Source: Zeugodacus cucurbitae
Taxonomy: Eukaryota; Arthropoda; Insecta; Diptera; Tephritidae
DNA length: 64,000 nt
Assembly: GCF_028554725.1 (NCBI RefSeq)
Contig: NC_071667.1
Location: 86,590,001 to 86,654,000 of the forward strand
Reading direction: 5' to 3'
The position numbers and the translations under genes are program-made. Every line of letters begins with the position of its first letter. Position 1 is the first letter of the stretch. The notes below the pieces were generated by a model that was given only the letters and a program-made list of their open reading frames with translations, had not been told where the DNA came from and did no database searches. Positions 23,201-35,800 of the stretch are shown in pieces.

Positions 23201-23410
23201 ACTTACATACCCTCCGTAATCGATTCGATGTATAGATACACGATAGCAAAAATGCACATTTGAAAGTTTTGGAACTGTGTTTGTTGAAGTTTCGGTTTTG
23301 TTCTTCCTTCACTTGACTGTGAACCCAGGCAAAATGCTAAATTAGCCTTTGTTTTGGTCTAACCAAGCCCAAATTAAATTCTATTGATGTTTAGGAAGCA
23401 CGCTAATCAT
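20201..23410. other. Noncoding DNA upstream of the receptor, no gene seen
   Basis: Mostly AT-rich with TTG/GTT runs, a (GA)n run near 22834-22848 and a GC-rich patch at about 21400-21560. No open frame shows a recognisable domain. Confidence 0.55.
20511..20531. repeat. (TAAA)n simple repeat
   Basis: Five TAAA-type units in tandem. Confidence 0.85.
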
Positions 23411-23710
23411 GGTAACATGTAGAAGCCCCGCTATCCTATTGTGGTTTACTACTGGACAGGTGGGCCTCGGCTAAGCTGGGCAAGCGCTGGTCTAAGATAA
23501 ACCGCAATAAGTCTACGAAGCTCGCATCCCTCCTTTGTCGTAGGGGTTCTAACATGGGTGGCAATTGGCCAATGCTAAGATGGAATCAGCTCCTGATTTT
23601 CATCTTGAACGTCTCCCCTTTGCGAGATCGAGGCAAAGATTTCTTGGATCTCCCTTTTTGGCCGCTTTGCCGAGTCTTAATAACTAATCAAAGGATGTGA
23701 TTCTGACTTC
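23411..23710 (+). pseudogene. Decayed non-LTR retrotransposon fragment (possible RNase H / ORF2 C-terminal part)
   Basis: Plus-strand conceptual translation gives short blocks in different frames that recall the end of Jockey/I/LOA-type ORF2: a WTTGQVGLG-like block, then WSKINRNKSTKLASL, and further on a block ending RQRFLGSPFLAALPSL that looks like the Cys-rich tail region. The frame is broken several times by stops and shifts. The match rests on remembered family patterns and is tentative. Confidence 0.4.
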
Positions 23711-26700
23711 ACAAAGGAAAGTCTCTCATAGTCTAAGTGTGTATCCTTTTGGGTAATAGCCTTACAATCTAAACTAATATAACATTGGGAAAAGCGCAAT
23801 TCCGAATACAAAATTTTGGAAATGATCAGTGCAGATCTTAATAAACTGAAGGTTTTTAGAAGAGTGTGGACTCTTCTGTCTTTTATTTATATTATATATT
23901 CGATGTTAACAAGATTGGTTCTGTCTTTTGCATAGGTTCAACTGATTGAGTTGAGCGAATTCGCATTGAATTGCAATGTGAATCCAAAGAAGAGTGTCTA
24001 TATCTTCCTGGTTTCTGGATTTTTTTGTCTTTTATTTTTGTTGTGTGTGTGCATATTTGCTATCCGATTCGAGTTTAATATTTCAAGATAAAATCGAAAG
24101 ACATACATATATAAAATGCCTCCTCGGATGTAAATATACAAACAAACATACGTATGCATTGTCAGGCCAAGCAAACAGGTGCGTCGGGGTGTGCGAATGT
24201 CAATATTGCGGTAAAAGTGGATAAACCGTCGAATTGCAACGCAAATAGCCTTCCGTGCGTTCAAGTGCAATGCCAGCCGAGCGACGATTTGGCAACCGCC
24301 GAGGAAGCCATACGCTGCTCGTACATTGGCAGCGTGCAGCGGCGTTGGCAGAGGCAGAGACGCTGGCACTCACCGTTGCCATTGTCAATGGCATTGCTTA
24401 CGATATGTGCGTGCGTGTGTGTGTGTGCGCGCGAATGGGATAATTTATCTTCACAATTCTTATTTAAATTGGCACTTTTTGTTTGCCGTTTTTGTTGTTT
24501 TTGTGGCTTTTGTGCTGTGCAAAATTGCGAATTCAGAAATCCCACTTTGCGAAAGTGTTCAACGGTTTTTTTTCGTTATTTTCGCTGTTCTTCGCCAATG
24601 AAATATGCATTTTTGTCAACGTAAATATATATTTTTCATGGCTTGCTCTCGTTTGTGCGCGCGTTTGCTCAAGGACACGCCCACCTGCTACTAATGGCAA
24701 ACATGAACTTGCTAATGTTGGTGGCAAAGTGGTGTTGTTGTATGTTGGTGTTTCGTTTTCTTGCGCCTTTGTTGTTGTATGTGAACGCATCAACGCCCGG
24801 CTACGTCAAATGCGCTGTGGTCTTCTTGTCATTTCTATTATTAATTCTTTGATAGCTGTTTTTGGCTGACTTTCGATACGAAAACAAGCGGAAGTATTCA
24901 CGTTGCTTGGAATGGAAGTAATTTTAAAATTTTCCGAAATTCCTTCAAACATTTGAAAGTGTCATGTATGATGCTTTGTGGAGTCTCTAAACTCACCCTA
25001 TCTCTCTCCTTCTTGAACATCGTTTTCCCATGAGATCAGTTTTCGCACTTTCTCTCACTTTTGCTCTGTGAGATGTACCGCAAATACATACTTTGTGGAT
25101 CAATCCCTGAGATATCCGCTTTGATGTCTTTATTTCGATTGAAAAGCGCTTTCCAGCCGCACAAACAACCGCCTTTAGTTCAGTTCGTTTGTCATGACCA
25201 AAGCAATGTTCGAGCAGTTGCCAATTTCAAACATTTCAAACGGGCTCATTTACTTGTTAAGATCTGCTTCGCTGCAAATGTTTTCATTTCATTAAAATAC
25301 ACAAACACGCATTTGTGTGTGTGTGTGTGCGTGTGTTTGAGTTAATTGAGTGATTGATGGACAGTAAACATGCATTTGCGTTTGTATTCATATATACATG
25401 CATATGTATATTCATCGAGACTAAAAGATAAACATTATTTGAGTTTAAAATAAGCAAATTTATTTGAAAATCAAAATATTTGCAAATGGAAATCAGCTTT
25501 GTACACACACAGAGCGCTCTGTTTGACACAATATTCCATTTAATTGATTTGCTACGAAAGTATTATGAAACATAAACAACGCCTGGCCATTGAAGTGTGC
25601 ACAGATTTAATAGATAAATTCTCCCGTTTGGCTCTGATCGAGATTTATTCAAAAATATTTCTGTGTTTGCTGGTCAAATATTCACTCTTCACTTGAGTTA
25701 TTTTGCACAAAGCATAGTTTCAGGCGCTGCCTACACAATTTGTTATTTTAACAAGTCTTTCTAATCCAGAGCGTCGGCTCTCTTTGCATTTGCACCTGCA
25801 TCGAGCGGAGTGCGTACTCTCCCACATGGAAGGCAAATTAATAGAAATGGCTTGCATATTTGTTCCAGCTGTGCAATAGGCCCTCAAATTCAGTCAATTG
25901 CTTGTCTTGTGCAACATTTTATGTGCCAATTGCTGTTATCAACTCGGAGAAAGAACAAATGAAATTAATTAAAGATCACTCTTGCACAACTGTTTGCGGT
26001 TGAATGGCTCTCCATGTGTTCCTCGCTTGCATTTTTAAATATTATCTCAGCAGCAAAGCTGAAAAGCAGACAGTCGGGGTTAGGTAAAATAAAGGGGTTC
26101 TGGAGAGAAGAGAGCATTATTGCTGCCACAGTTTATCGGCCCAATTGTTTTGGTTAATTTAAAATTTACTCTGTTGAATTGAGTTCGATTCTCCTCAATC
26201 GCACCACGGCCAGTTGAGTTGAACAATTGATATTTCCAATTGTACTATTGTTTGTTATTGTTATTGCTGTGCGCGTTACTATTGCGAAGCGTTGCATGCG
26301 AAGGTGCTATTGCTGTTGTTGTTGTTGTGTTTATTATCATTGTTTGCCTACATGCGAAATGTTAATTGAAATACAAACAATTATCCACATTGGCCTCTGC
26401 CCGCACACACAAATTTAATCCGCAAAACATTCGTACGCATACCCACCTACGCTCAGAGACGCTGCGTGCATTTGCGTGTGCATTTATTTGTGAGCGTATA
26501 CGGGCAATTTGCGTATAACAAGATTAACCTCGACCTCCAGCAGGCAATTGTCCGCCTTTGGTGTTTGTGCAACGCTGCATTTGGCATACATATCGACATT
26601 TGTACAAGTATGTGCGAGCGTTTGCTCTGCTTACGGCGAATCACTAAAGCGCCTTCTTTCGAGTGCAATTTGATTGCCAAAGCATCCAATTAAGTGAAAT

Positions 26701-29547
26701 TAAATAGTCAATTAGTCTAAAGACCTACTAAACATTTTAATTGAGTTTTCATCGCAAGAACTTTCAAGCGAAAAAAAATGGAAAAATCTCCTCCAAATGC
26801 ATTTTTTCCCTCTATGTATATCTCGTACAATAAACATATTAAGAGCAAAGAGGGAAGGCAAATGAATTGCGTAGGTGAGTTTTCAATTTCTTAGGGTAGA
26901 AAGAGTTTGAAACGTTGGCCGATTAACGATTTCATAAACAACATCACTAAAATATGAATAGCACCGACTTGCTTATATAAATAATAGAAGAAGAAAGATG
27001 TAATAAAAAGACGTCCAACTGCTCAGAGAGTCTCACTACATGTTTATATAGGAAATTATTTATTTTTATCATTATTTTATTTTTATAATTATGTTATTGC
27101 TTGTGTTTGTGTTTTTGTGAGATGGACGACCCGATATCTCTTGGGAGCTTAAATATGCTCTTTTACGAACCACCGCAATGCCTCAGTTTCAATTTATTAG
27201 ATTTTCCAGATTTCAATTTTGGCACAAATATTTCCCTTTTAAAATTTGAACAACATGAAATACTGAGAACCGTTGTTTTGCTACATTTAACGCTTTCCAA
27301 TACTCAAATATCAATTAGTGAATTTATGTTGCACATACGCCCTGGCGACCACAAAGGAAGTGCGAATGCAGCCTCCGCCAGCGTAATGAGTGAAAGTTCA
27401 GCTTTGCAGCCGTTTAACGCTTTCACTAAAAGCAAACGATCTAATGGATTAACGCTGGATATTCGAACAAGTTTGCTTTTAATTTTTTCATGGAAAACTT
27501 TCGCTCGAAATGCAAATAACGCGAAGCGTTCCACGCAGCTTACATGAGTTTGGCACAAACGGCGCGTGTTTTTTGAGGTTCACTTTAACTTTCCTCTTTC
27601 AACTACTTGCATACATTTCAACATATGCATTCATATATGAATATGTGGAAGTGGGTGGCAGCATTACAGGAATATTTGCTCGCAACAAAAAAGAAGCTGT
27701 TTTTCACTTGCATAACTCTCTCGGATGCGTATATTCGCAGCGCAGGTTTATTTGCCCATGTTGGCGGTTGTAAATTTCTTCCGCAGCCTTTTTGCGCAGC
27801 CAGCCACATAAAAATGATTGATGCGAAAAGTGGTAGAAAATTTGTTGCACCCCGCTGTTTGACTTTGCAATTTCACGCGAATTTCGATTTTTATCGCTTA
27901 CATTTGCTCATGCTCCATAGTAGATATTCGTCAATTTTATCGCTTCCAAGCGGAGGTAGAGAGGGCGCGCGTGCAATGCAGGTGGCTTCATATGATGCAA
28001 TAAGGCCAATTCAGGTGCACGTGATCCGTCAGACATTTCATAAAACAACAACAACAAATGTGCATTTGAATTCACAAAGTGTGAGTGAGCTGAAGAAATG
28101 GAAAGTAGGGAAGGGCTGAGGTCAGTCTGGTTTATCTCTAAGTTGATCGGAATCTTGGATCATAAATGAATACCAACGTTCTATAAATTGAGGTAAAGAT
28201 TAACGGCACTGTTGCCTCTTTCGATAACTCGATGGACTCAATTATAGTTTGTCATTTATTTTATATTCGCAAATATAAAGTTTATGTCGAAATGAAGGAA
28301 TTACAGTTTAATCTCATCTAAAGACCTTCTAGATATCGTGTAGTAAAATCCATGAATAGGTTTTCAAAATGACTAAAATTCACTTTGTAGGCAAAAATTG
28401 CTTATAAATTTCAACACTGCGATAAAGTATTGATTTCTGTGTCATTATCAGCAGACATTTACACAGCGCTTTTACAACTTTGCTGCCATTTTTTGCCGTA
28501 TTTGCTTTTGTGATGACAGCAACCGGCAAAGACACACAAAGCCGACCGCTGAGAAGTAAAATCTCGGCGCATATTAAATTTTATAGCCCTGCCAATAAAA
28601 ATGAAAAATATGTCTGTCTGTGTCTCTGTACCTGTGTGCGTGTGAACACAACTCAAAAGCCGGAATAATGAAAGGGAAAGGCTACAGTATGAAATTGTGC
28701 AAGATGGTTAATAAAAATTTAACACATAAAGTTGAGATTAACTTCAACACTTAAGTGAAAATATATATCTACTGATACAACCAAACATGCACACATACAT
28801 ACATGCACAAGTACATATGCGAGTACATACAATTTCAAGATGATATTTGTGTAATAAAAGTGAAATAAAATAATTCCCAAATTGTTGTACTTGTTGCCCA
28901 GTTTTAACTCGCAAAACCAGAAGAGGAGTGGTGAATTAGGATTACACGCCATGCGACAGATGGCACAAATGGCGCCTTTCTTGTTGTAACAAAGCCTTGA
29001 ATTTGCGATCACAGTTATAAAATGAACGAGCCTACAATGGGATTAACAGAGCTGTGCAGCAAAAACAAATATATGAATTAGTGCAAAATGTGACATTTCA
29101 TGTTAGAAGATTCGAAGAGGAAACATGAGGAAGTTTAGTTTAAAACTTTCAGAAGAAGCGTCTAAAAACAGTTTGATAATAAAAAAATATATGGAACAGT
29201 GTAACTGAGTCTCGTGTTCGGCTCACATCAATTCGATTGACAAAGACTTTGGCTGTCTGACTGCTGGCATGGCAGGCAATATTGTGTGCGTCTGTCAAGA
29301 GCCGATTCGCAGCGAGTCACCCGTTAACACCTACTTAACCACTCCCTTCACTCTGCAGACGTGGGTATGTGCGAGTAATTCAGTTGTCGCCCAGCCGCCC
29401 CGCCGCCCATCAATGTCTGGTGTAATTTGTAATATCAGCTATTATTTGTTCGCTTCTTCGCATTTCATGCGCACAACTATAAAATCACATAGATACGAGT
29501 ACACACATACTTTTAAGCATGTCTTCTTCGAGCAAAAGCATCTCGGT
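23711..29547. other. Noncoding DNA, no gene seen
   Basis: Alternating AT-rich and moderately GC-rich stretches with several CA/GT runs (e.g. near 24415 and 25315). A minus-strand splice-donor-like CAACG|GTGAGT lies at 24374/24373 in a GC-rich patch (about 24180-24400) but has no supporting coding exon. The open frame at 27101-27547 shows no domain and is treated as chance. Confidence 0.55.
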
Positions 29548-29549
29548 TA

Positions 29550-29805
29550 GGGTGGTTCTAATGGGTCTCACTTTTAAAATTTCTCCAAGCATGAAAGATA
29601 CTTTGTCCTAGGCCACGTTTAAACAGCTGACAGATTGTATAAGTAACTTGTTAATTGAGGATAATACATGAAAAGAGATGAAAATAATTTTTAATATATA
29701 AAATTGAAAAATAATTGCTTAGGGAATGTAAAGAGAGGATCAAACGGTATTTTGATTTTGTTTCTATATTTTCTAGAAATGTGTTTATAATAAAAGTAGC
29801 CACCC
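29550..29805. mobile_element. Putative MITE with TA target duplication
   Basis: The left end reads TA-GGGTGGTTCTA and the right end GTAGCCACCC-TA, so the ends are inverted copies of GGGTGG with partial similarity further in, flanked by TA on both sides (29548-29549 and 29806-29807). The 256-bp AT-rich interior has no coding capacity. Length, inverted ends and TA flanks fit a Tc1/mariner-type nonautonomous element. The inverted repeat is short, so chance is not excluded. Confidence 0.45.
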
Positions 29806-32800
29806 TAGTAAGTAAATACTAAAGCATAGAAGCATGTAGGCAAGAGTGTATGTGAGAACCCACATCTGCTCATAAGCCTCTCGCAGCACCGCGCTTGAGC
29901 GCTTCAGTCATGTCGAGTGTTAGAATGGGCGGAGTGTGCAAGTATAAATGAAAATTGCTTAATAAGCATTTATTGTCTTCTCTGGTTATAACTTTATTTA
30001 TTTAGTGTACTTTTCCTGTGTATCATAGACATACATACATAAATGTCATGCTGTGTGTGTGCATTAGACATCTCATTGTTCTCGCTGTGCGTGTGAAACT
30101 ATCTGCTCTAGTTAACTGGATAACCCAATGAGGCGAAAGACAGCTGGATTTCAAAAGAAAAAGAGAAATTCCAAATATGAACTATATATGTATGTACATA
30201 TACTAATGTTAACTGAAAAGCACGAAGATTGGGACTACAATAGTGTACGTTCTATACTTGGCTTCTATTTCAACCAGCTTTAGAGATGAGTTTCTTCCAA
30301 AATATAAGAGTCTTCTATAGTTGTACTCAATAAATAAACTACTCATCCAGTTTGGAGTCCAACAGAAATCCGTAGATTCCTTCGAACTAGCATATACTTT
30401 GCTTAGAGCTCTGCCGAAAAGTGTAGAAAAGTATTTTTTGTAATTGTCGGCTTATATTCTATTGCTAAGGTAGGTCAATTAATTTTTGTCTAAATAAAGA
30501 GCTTATATTGTGAATAATTGTTAGATTTCATATAAAGTTATGAACTTTAGACCCTTCAAAGGCAACGAAACTAATACAATTAGTTCCTACAAGGCTACTG
30601 GAAATACATATTTAGACTTTCTCATATAAATACATATTATATACTCAAAGCGGTTGTTGTTAGATAAGCTTTAATGGATCAACTATGCCACTGGTGACAA
30701 GTGAACCGGAATGTGATGCACCGTTAAGACTTCGCTCAGACATGTGAATTGAAGAATCAGCAGAATAAGGTTAATATCTGTATTCTTAGTAGTCGTAGAT
30801 TACAACGCAGTCAGAGGGCTGTTTTGCCTGCTTACTTAAAGATACTACTAGGGTCTGAAGTTACTCATATAAATCTACTTACATTCTGCTAACAGCCGAT
30901 TCTCTCTTAGGAAATGTTGTTTAAAAACTTTCTTCGAAATTTCAGTCTTATAATAGTAGACAACTCGTTTGAGAGATTAAAAGTTGAACTGCAATCGTTT
31001 TCTACCAATTAAATCAGTTACTCAGCCACGAGGCTCACATACACGCACTTCCACATCACACTTCCTCTCCTCTGTTTCATATATTGGTTTGACATTTTGT
31101 GTTTCAAGGGAAATCAATAGATAAATAAAATAACAGGCGCTAATGTAATTGATTAAATCAATGCGAGGGCAACGCCAATTGTGCACGCAGGCAAGAGATA
31201 CTCGCACTTAGCCGAGATGGACATAAAGTAGCGAGAAATTGACAGGGCAAGCAAGCTGCTTGCCGAAGCAATAATAAAAACAACTAATCATTTGGACAAA
31301 CATACAAACATACACACTCAAGCTTCGTATGTCTACTTCAAGTGAAATTCATCTTCATACGGATTAGTTGGCGAAAGACAGATTGTACGAGACAACAACA
31401 ATAACTGGAGAGTCTTCGGAAGGATGTGGCGCTTTGTCGTTCAGAAGTGGTTTTGGTAAAATCGGAAATTCTTGCAAACTAATGACAAACTTAATGAAGG
31501 TATTCTTTACTTAACTGATGTTGTGTTTTTGTGCATGAGGCGAATGCTAATGCGGATATTATACTTTCGTTGAATTTATTGAGCAGGATATACTTGAATT
31601 CCCAAAGCCAGTTCTTTAATATGAAATGCTTAATTTTTGTTAAATAAGAGTGTAATTAGGGGTGTAATGAGTCGCCGTATTTCAAGCAATAAGAAATTCG
31701 AATGAGATTTAATATGCTAACCATTTAAACTCTTGGTACTCAGCACTCGGTAATATCTGCCTTGTAGTTTTGGAACCAAAACTTTCCATATTTAGAGTGA
31801 CAGAAGACACTTGTGACAAACGCCAGGCATTTATGTACAATTATAGCAACTTAAGTTCAGATAATCCCTTTTGCTTTAAGAGCAAATATCTTGAGTGAAT
31901 TCTTCTCTACCCACCTAACAGAATCGTTTTTGTGCTCACTTACGAAGCACACAGTATAAAAACAGAAGCAAAGCGGCAACTTGACCGCTTGGGGATTAGA
32001 AAAAGCAGCCGCACCTAAGCAGTCAGTGCTGGCGCTGGTTGTTTGGCCACATTGCGGCGTGTATCAACTGAACGGAAGCGGAAATCCCCAATATGTGTGT
32101 ATGCTTTGAGAACGGTGCGAGTTTACACTTAAGACTCTGAGGGTGTGATGATATAGAGAGCTTACTGCAGCTAAGCATTCCAGTGCCGATGAGAAATTGA
32201 TTAGCGACACTAAGGTTCTGGTGATCAAACCTAAGAAAAAGAAGAGATGACAGAGTTTACGTTATTATTCTTATTTCTATATTTATTTGAGACATTCCAT
32301 ATTGCTTTGGGTATAAATCTATGCATATAAACACTCCTTTTGTGTTCCTTCCAATTCTTTTATGAAAAAAGTCCACTGTTTGGAAGAGTCGTTCCTTTCG
32401 ATTTTCCATACAAGTCTGTTCCTAAGGCACATTTTGTACACTTTTTTGGCCTAAGACAATGCGAATCTCATTGGGCAGCCGCTCCCAAGCTATGAGAAAA
32501 AAAAACAGAAATTTACTATGGGAATATATATGTATTAGTATAGAGGCATGGCATGTGAGAGTGTGTGCACGTGCTTGTCAGCTGGATTGATTTGGGTTGA
32601 ACGTGTGAAACTTTTGACTTCAGAACGAGCTGAGCAACTTAGCTATGCCTACCCCCTCTTACTGACACAGTAGCAACGGTCCTCCACTAACACTTTAACC
32701 TTTCAAGTACAATAGGTCAAAGCATTTAAGAAGTGTGCTCGCAATTCTCGCACGCTTACACTCCTAATAAAACATTCAAATGAATGTATGTAAGTGTGGT

Positions 32801-35800
32801 GTACACACACATTATCTAACGGTTCAAAGAGAGAGTCGCAGTGCGGTGCAATGAAAATTTCACAAATACGTACGCACTCATCATTTCGGTGGTCACGTAC
32901 CGAGTTGGAGGCTTTGTTTTTACATAAGTATGATATTTAATGCTCGTATTTCTTCTTCCTTGACATTTTGAAAAGCTTGTAAATTGCTTACACTCTACAA
33001 GGTTTGAACTTTATTCTCTCTTTTTCGTTTGTTTTTAACGACCTTGCTATTATTAGGATTTTAATGGCGTGTTGTTGGCCATTTTGTGCCCTTTTATTGC
33101 CGCAACTTTTGCGTTGATTTTCCCTTCATTGGGTTAAGAACTCATTTGGCACTGGTTCGAGTGCTGGAGTATTTATTGTGGCGAAATTAGGTGCGTATGC
33201 AAGTCTGTTTCGAAAGCTTTCCTGACGTGGACATGACAATTCGGGTGATTAAAAATAAAACTTTTTCCATTTATTTTTAAATAATTTTGTTCCAAAATCT
33301 TCGAGGAGCGTGCTTAAGTACTGGCATTTTTATAATGCAACCTAATGTGCTGAAGGTATTAAGGTAGGGTCAAACTCAGAGCACTGTACAGTGGACAGTG
33401 AATTTTATCTTGACTATGGGTCTCCTCTGGACTCTTGAAGGGTCTGTATATTTCGCTGATTAATAGTAATCATAGTAATTACAATTATAATTTTCGATTA
33501 CCCTCGAACATGACTTGTGGTCCTTATATTCCGCTCAATAATTACACTTTTTATGCAAATGCCAAAAATTACTTAATCTCAATTTATTGCCGTCAATTCG
33601 TGGCTACCAGAGAGAGAAAGACCTGAAAGCCAATACCCATTTGTACTCATTCGCTTCACTTCAAAGTCGTCTTGTCGCAAGCTCTTTGTGATGATGGAAG
33701 TGAGCAAATCTTTCTCGTGAATTCCTAAAATATGTATTTTCCAAGTGGCCATTCCGTCAGCAAGAACGGCAAACATACCGTAACGTTGATTTACGTTCGA
33801 CGTTATGGCGGAGTGGTTGGGCACATTTTTTCCATTAATCTTCCAGGTAATCCCGCTGAACATTTGCCAAATGCCACTTTATCATAATCACAGCGAAATG
33901 CAATCATTAAAACGACGACGCGACGGCGAACAACCGTTAGTCAGGTAACATGAAAGACCGACAAATCAGAAAAAGACTAACAGAGAGAGAACGGAGAGAG
34001 GAGGGCCTACACGAGAATTAAATAAGTCAGCCAAAGTTGAATGCTAATGAAGGAATGGCGAAAGAAAGCATAAATGCAAAAGAGCACCGTTATGTGAACT
34101 AAGGAATAAGAGCAAACATTACTGCAGCATCTTAACGGAGTACTTGCGGATTGCTGAGGATAAAAAATGAGTTCAATTCTATAAAGCTAATGCGAATTTA
34201 AGAAGTAATAACTTTTAAATTACGAATACTAACAACAAATTTAGAGCACCACCATCTTTTCATTAATTCCTGCAAGAAACGGAGGAAATTATGGATTATT
34301 AAATGTGTAAGGGATTAAAGCGTAACCTGTCGTCTAGTTTCTTTGACCATATAGTGAAATGAAAGAAAGTTAAATGTAGCCTGACCAAAAAGACACATTC
34401 CGCCAAACTCAACGCAAGCACACTCCAGCAACAACAACGTCAGTCCAGGCTAAGAGAACCCCTCGTTAAAAGTACCAGTAGATATAGAGTGCGATTTTAA
34501 CTGCGTCCATGTCCAGCGTATGACACCGAGCTCCATCACTATATCCTTTCTCATTTCCGCTGCGAGTGATCGAGCCGTCTCGCGAACTGCCGGACATGCA
34601 CCTGTGCTCAACGGTGGTACGGTTACACGCGCCGCTGAAAGCTGCTGGCCGAAAGTTGCCTTCATTCGCTAACTGCGCTTATACTCGTAAATGCCTCCAA
34701 GGTGTCACTTGAGCGTTGATGGGACGCTGGAGCGCGTAGTGATGTGCAACCGTGCAGAAGAGACTTTGGGTGAGACGAGATGAGCAGAGGATTTATTGCT
34801 GTTAAATGCACATCCCCTCTCCGTCTAGTTAACTGACGATGCCAAAGCATTCGCGTGGCCATAAAATCTTCCATTTATAGACGTTTTGTTACTTTTTAAT
34901 GTATACACGCCGACATCTGCGCTTGCGTGGGTGTGTGTTTGACAAATGTTTATTTGCACATTGAATACAAATGTCCTTGTGGCAGCAGCTAGACTCTAGT
35001 GCGGCGTGGAACAAAGCAAACGCCTGAGATGTGTTCGTGCATAAAAAGCTCACCATTCTTAGCTTTTCAGGGCAGTTGATGCGAAACGTGTTGGCGAAAT
35101 CTCATGGCCACGCGTTTATGCAATACTCCCAGTTGTCTGAGTTATGATGATGCTGATAAACACCTTTCGGCGGACATACACACTTATCCTGAACGCGAAT
35201 GAATTAAGCATAAGGTCCCTACCCGACTTTTGAGGCTTTTAGCTTTAATCACCTACTCAGTTTAAGAAGAAGGTAGCCGGGGTTCTTGGAAAGCTTTGTG
35301 TGTAGTTCTAGCTTAAGATCGCCAAGCTGTCCTCATCAAGTGACGTAATTGTAGGCACTCTGTTAAAAAATATGTTGCGTTCCTACATAATTAGGTTAAA
35401 TTCATGTCAAAGAAAATCTCCGTTGGTTGACTTTAATTTTCAATTAGTTAGCTTCACTATTTTCATCAAAGTCAAAGAAGATTACGAGAATTTAATGAAA
35501 CCTATTCACAAAGCGCTTAATTGCTGAAGAACTTTCTCTGCGCTTTTAACAAATCAAATGAGCGACTAAAAGGCTGGCCAATAAAAAGTGGAATCGTTTT
35601 TCATCGCACATTTCACACAACTTGCTTTCAATTAAATTCTTCAATATGCACATATTTGATATCTCCGGCAGCCTTTCTACACTGACTTTCTACTTTTCAC
35701 TTTTCACTTTGTTTTTAGTTTTCAGTTTTCAGTTGTTTTTGCTCGTATCTCTCCTCTCTCTATCGCTCTGTTCATTCGCCGTGGCTGGCAGTCTATGGGA

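Noticed and set aside
26170..26210. tRNA-like B box (GAGTTCGATTCTCC)
   Set aside because: No A box at the right distance and no cloverleaf pairing could be drawn around it.
27101..27547. 148-codon plus-strand frame in the upstream region
   Set aside because: No recognisable domain, AT-driven composition, no in-context start and no neighbouring exons.
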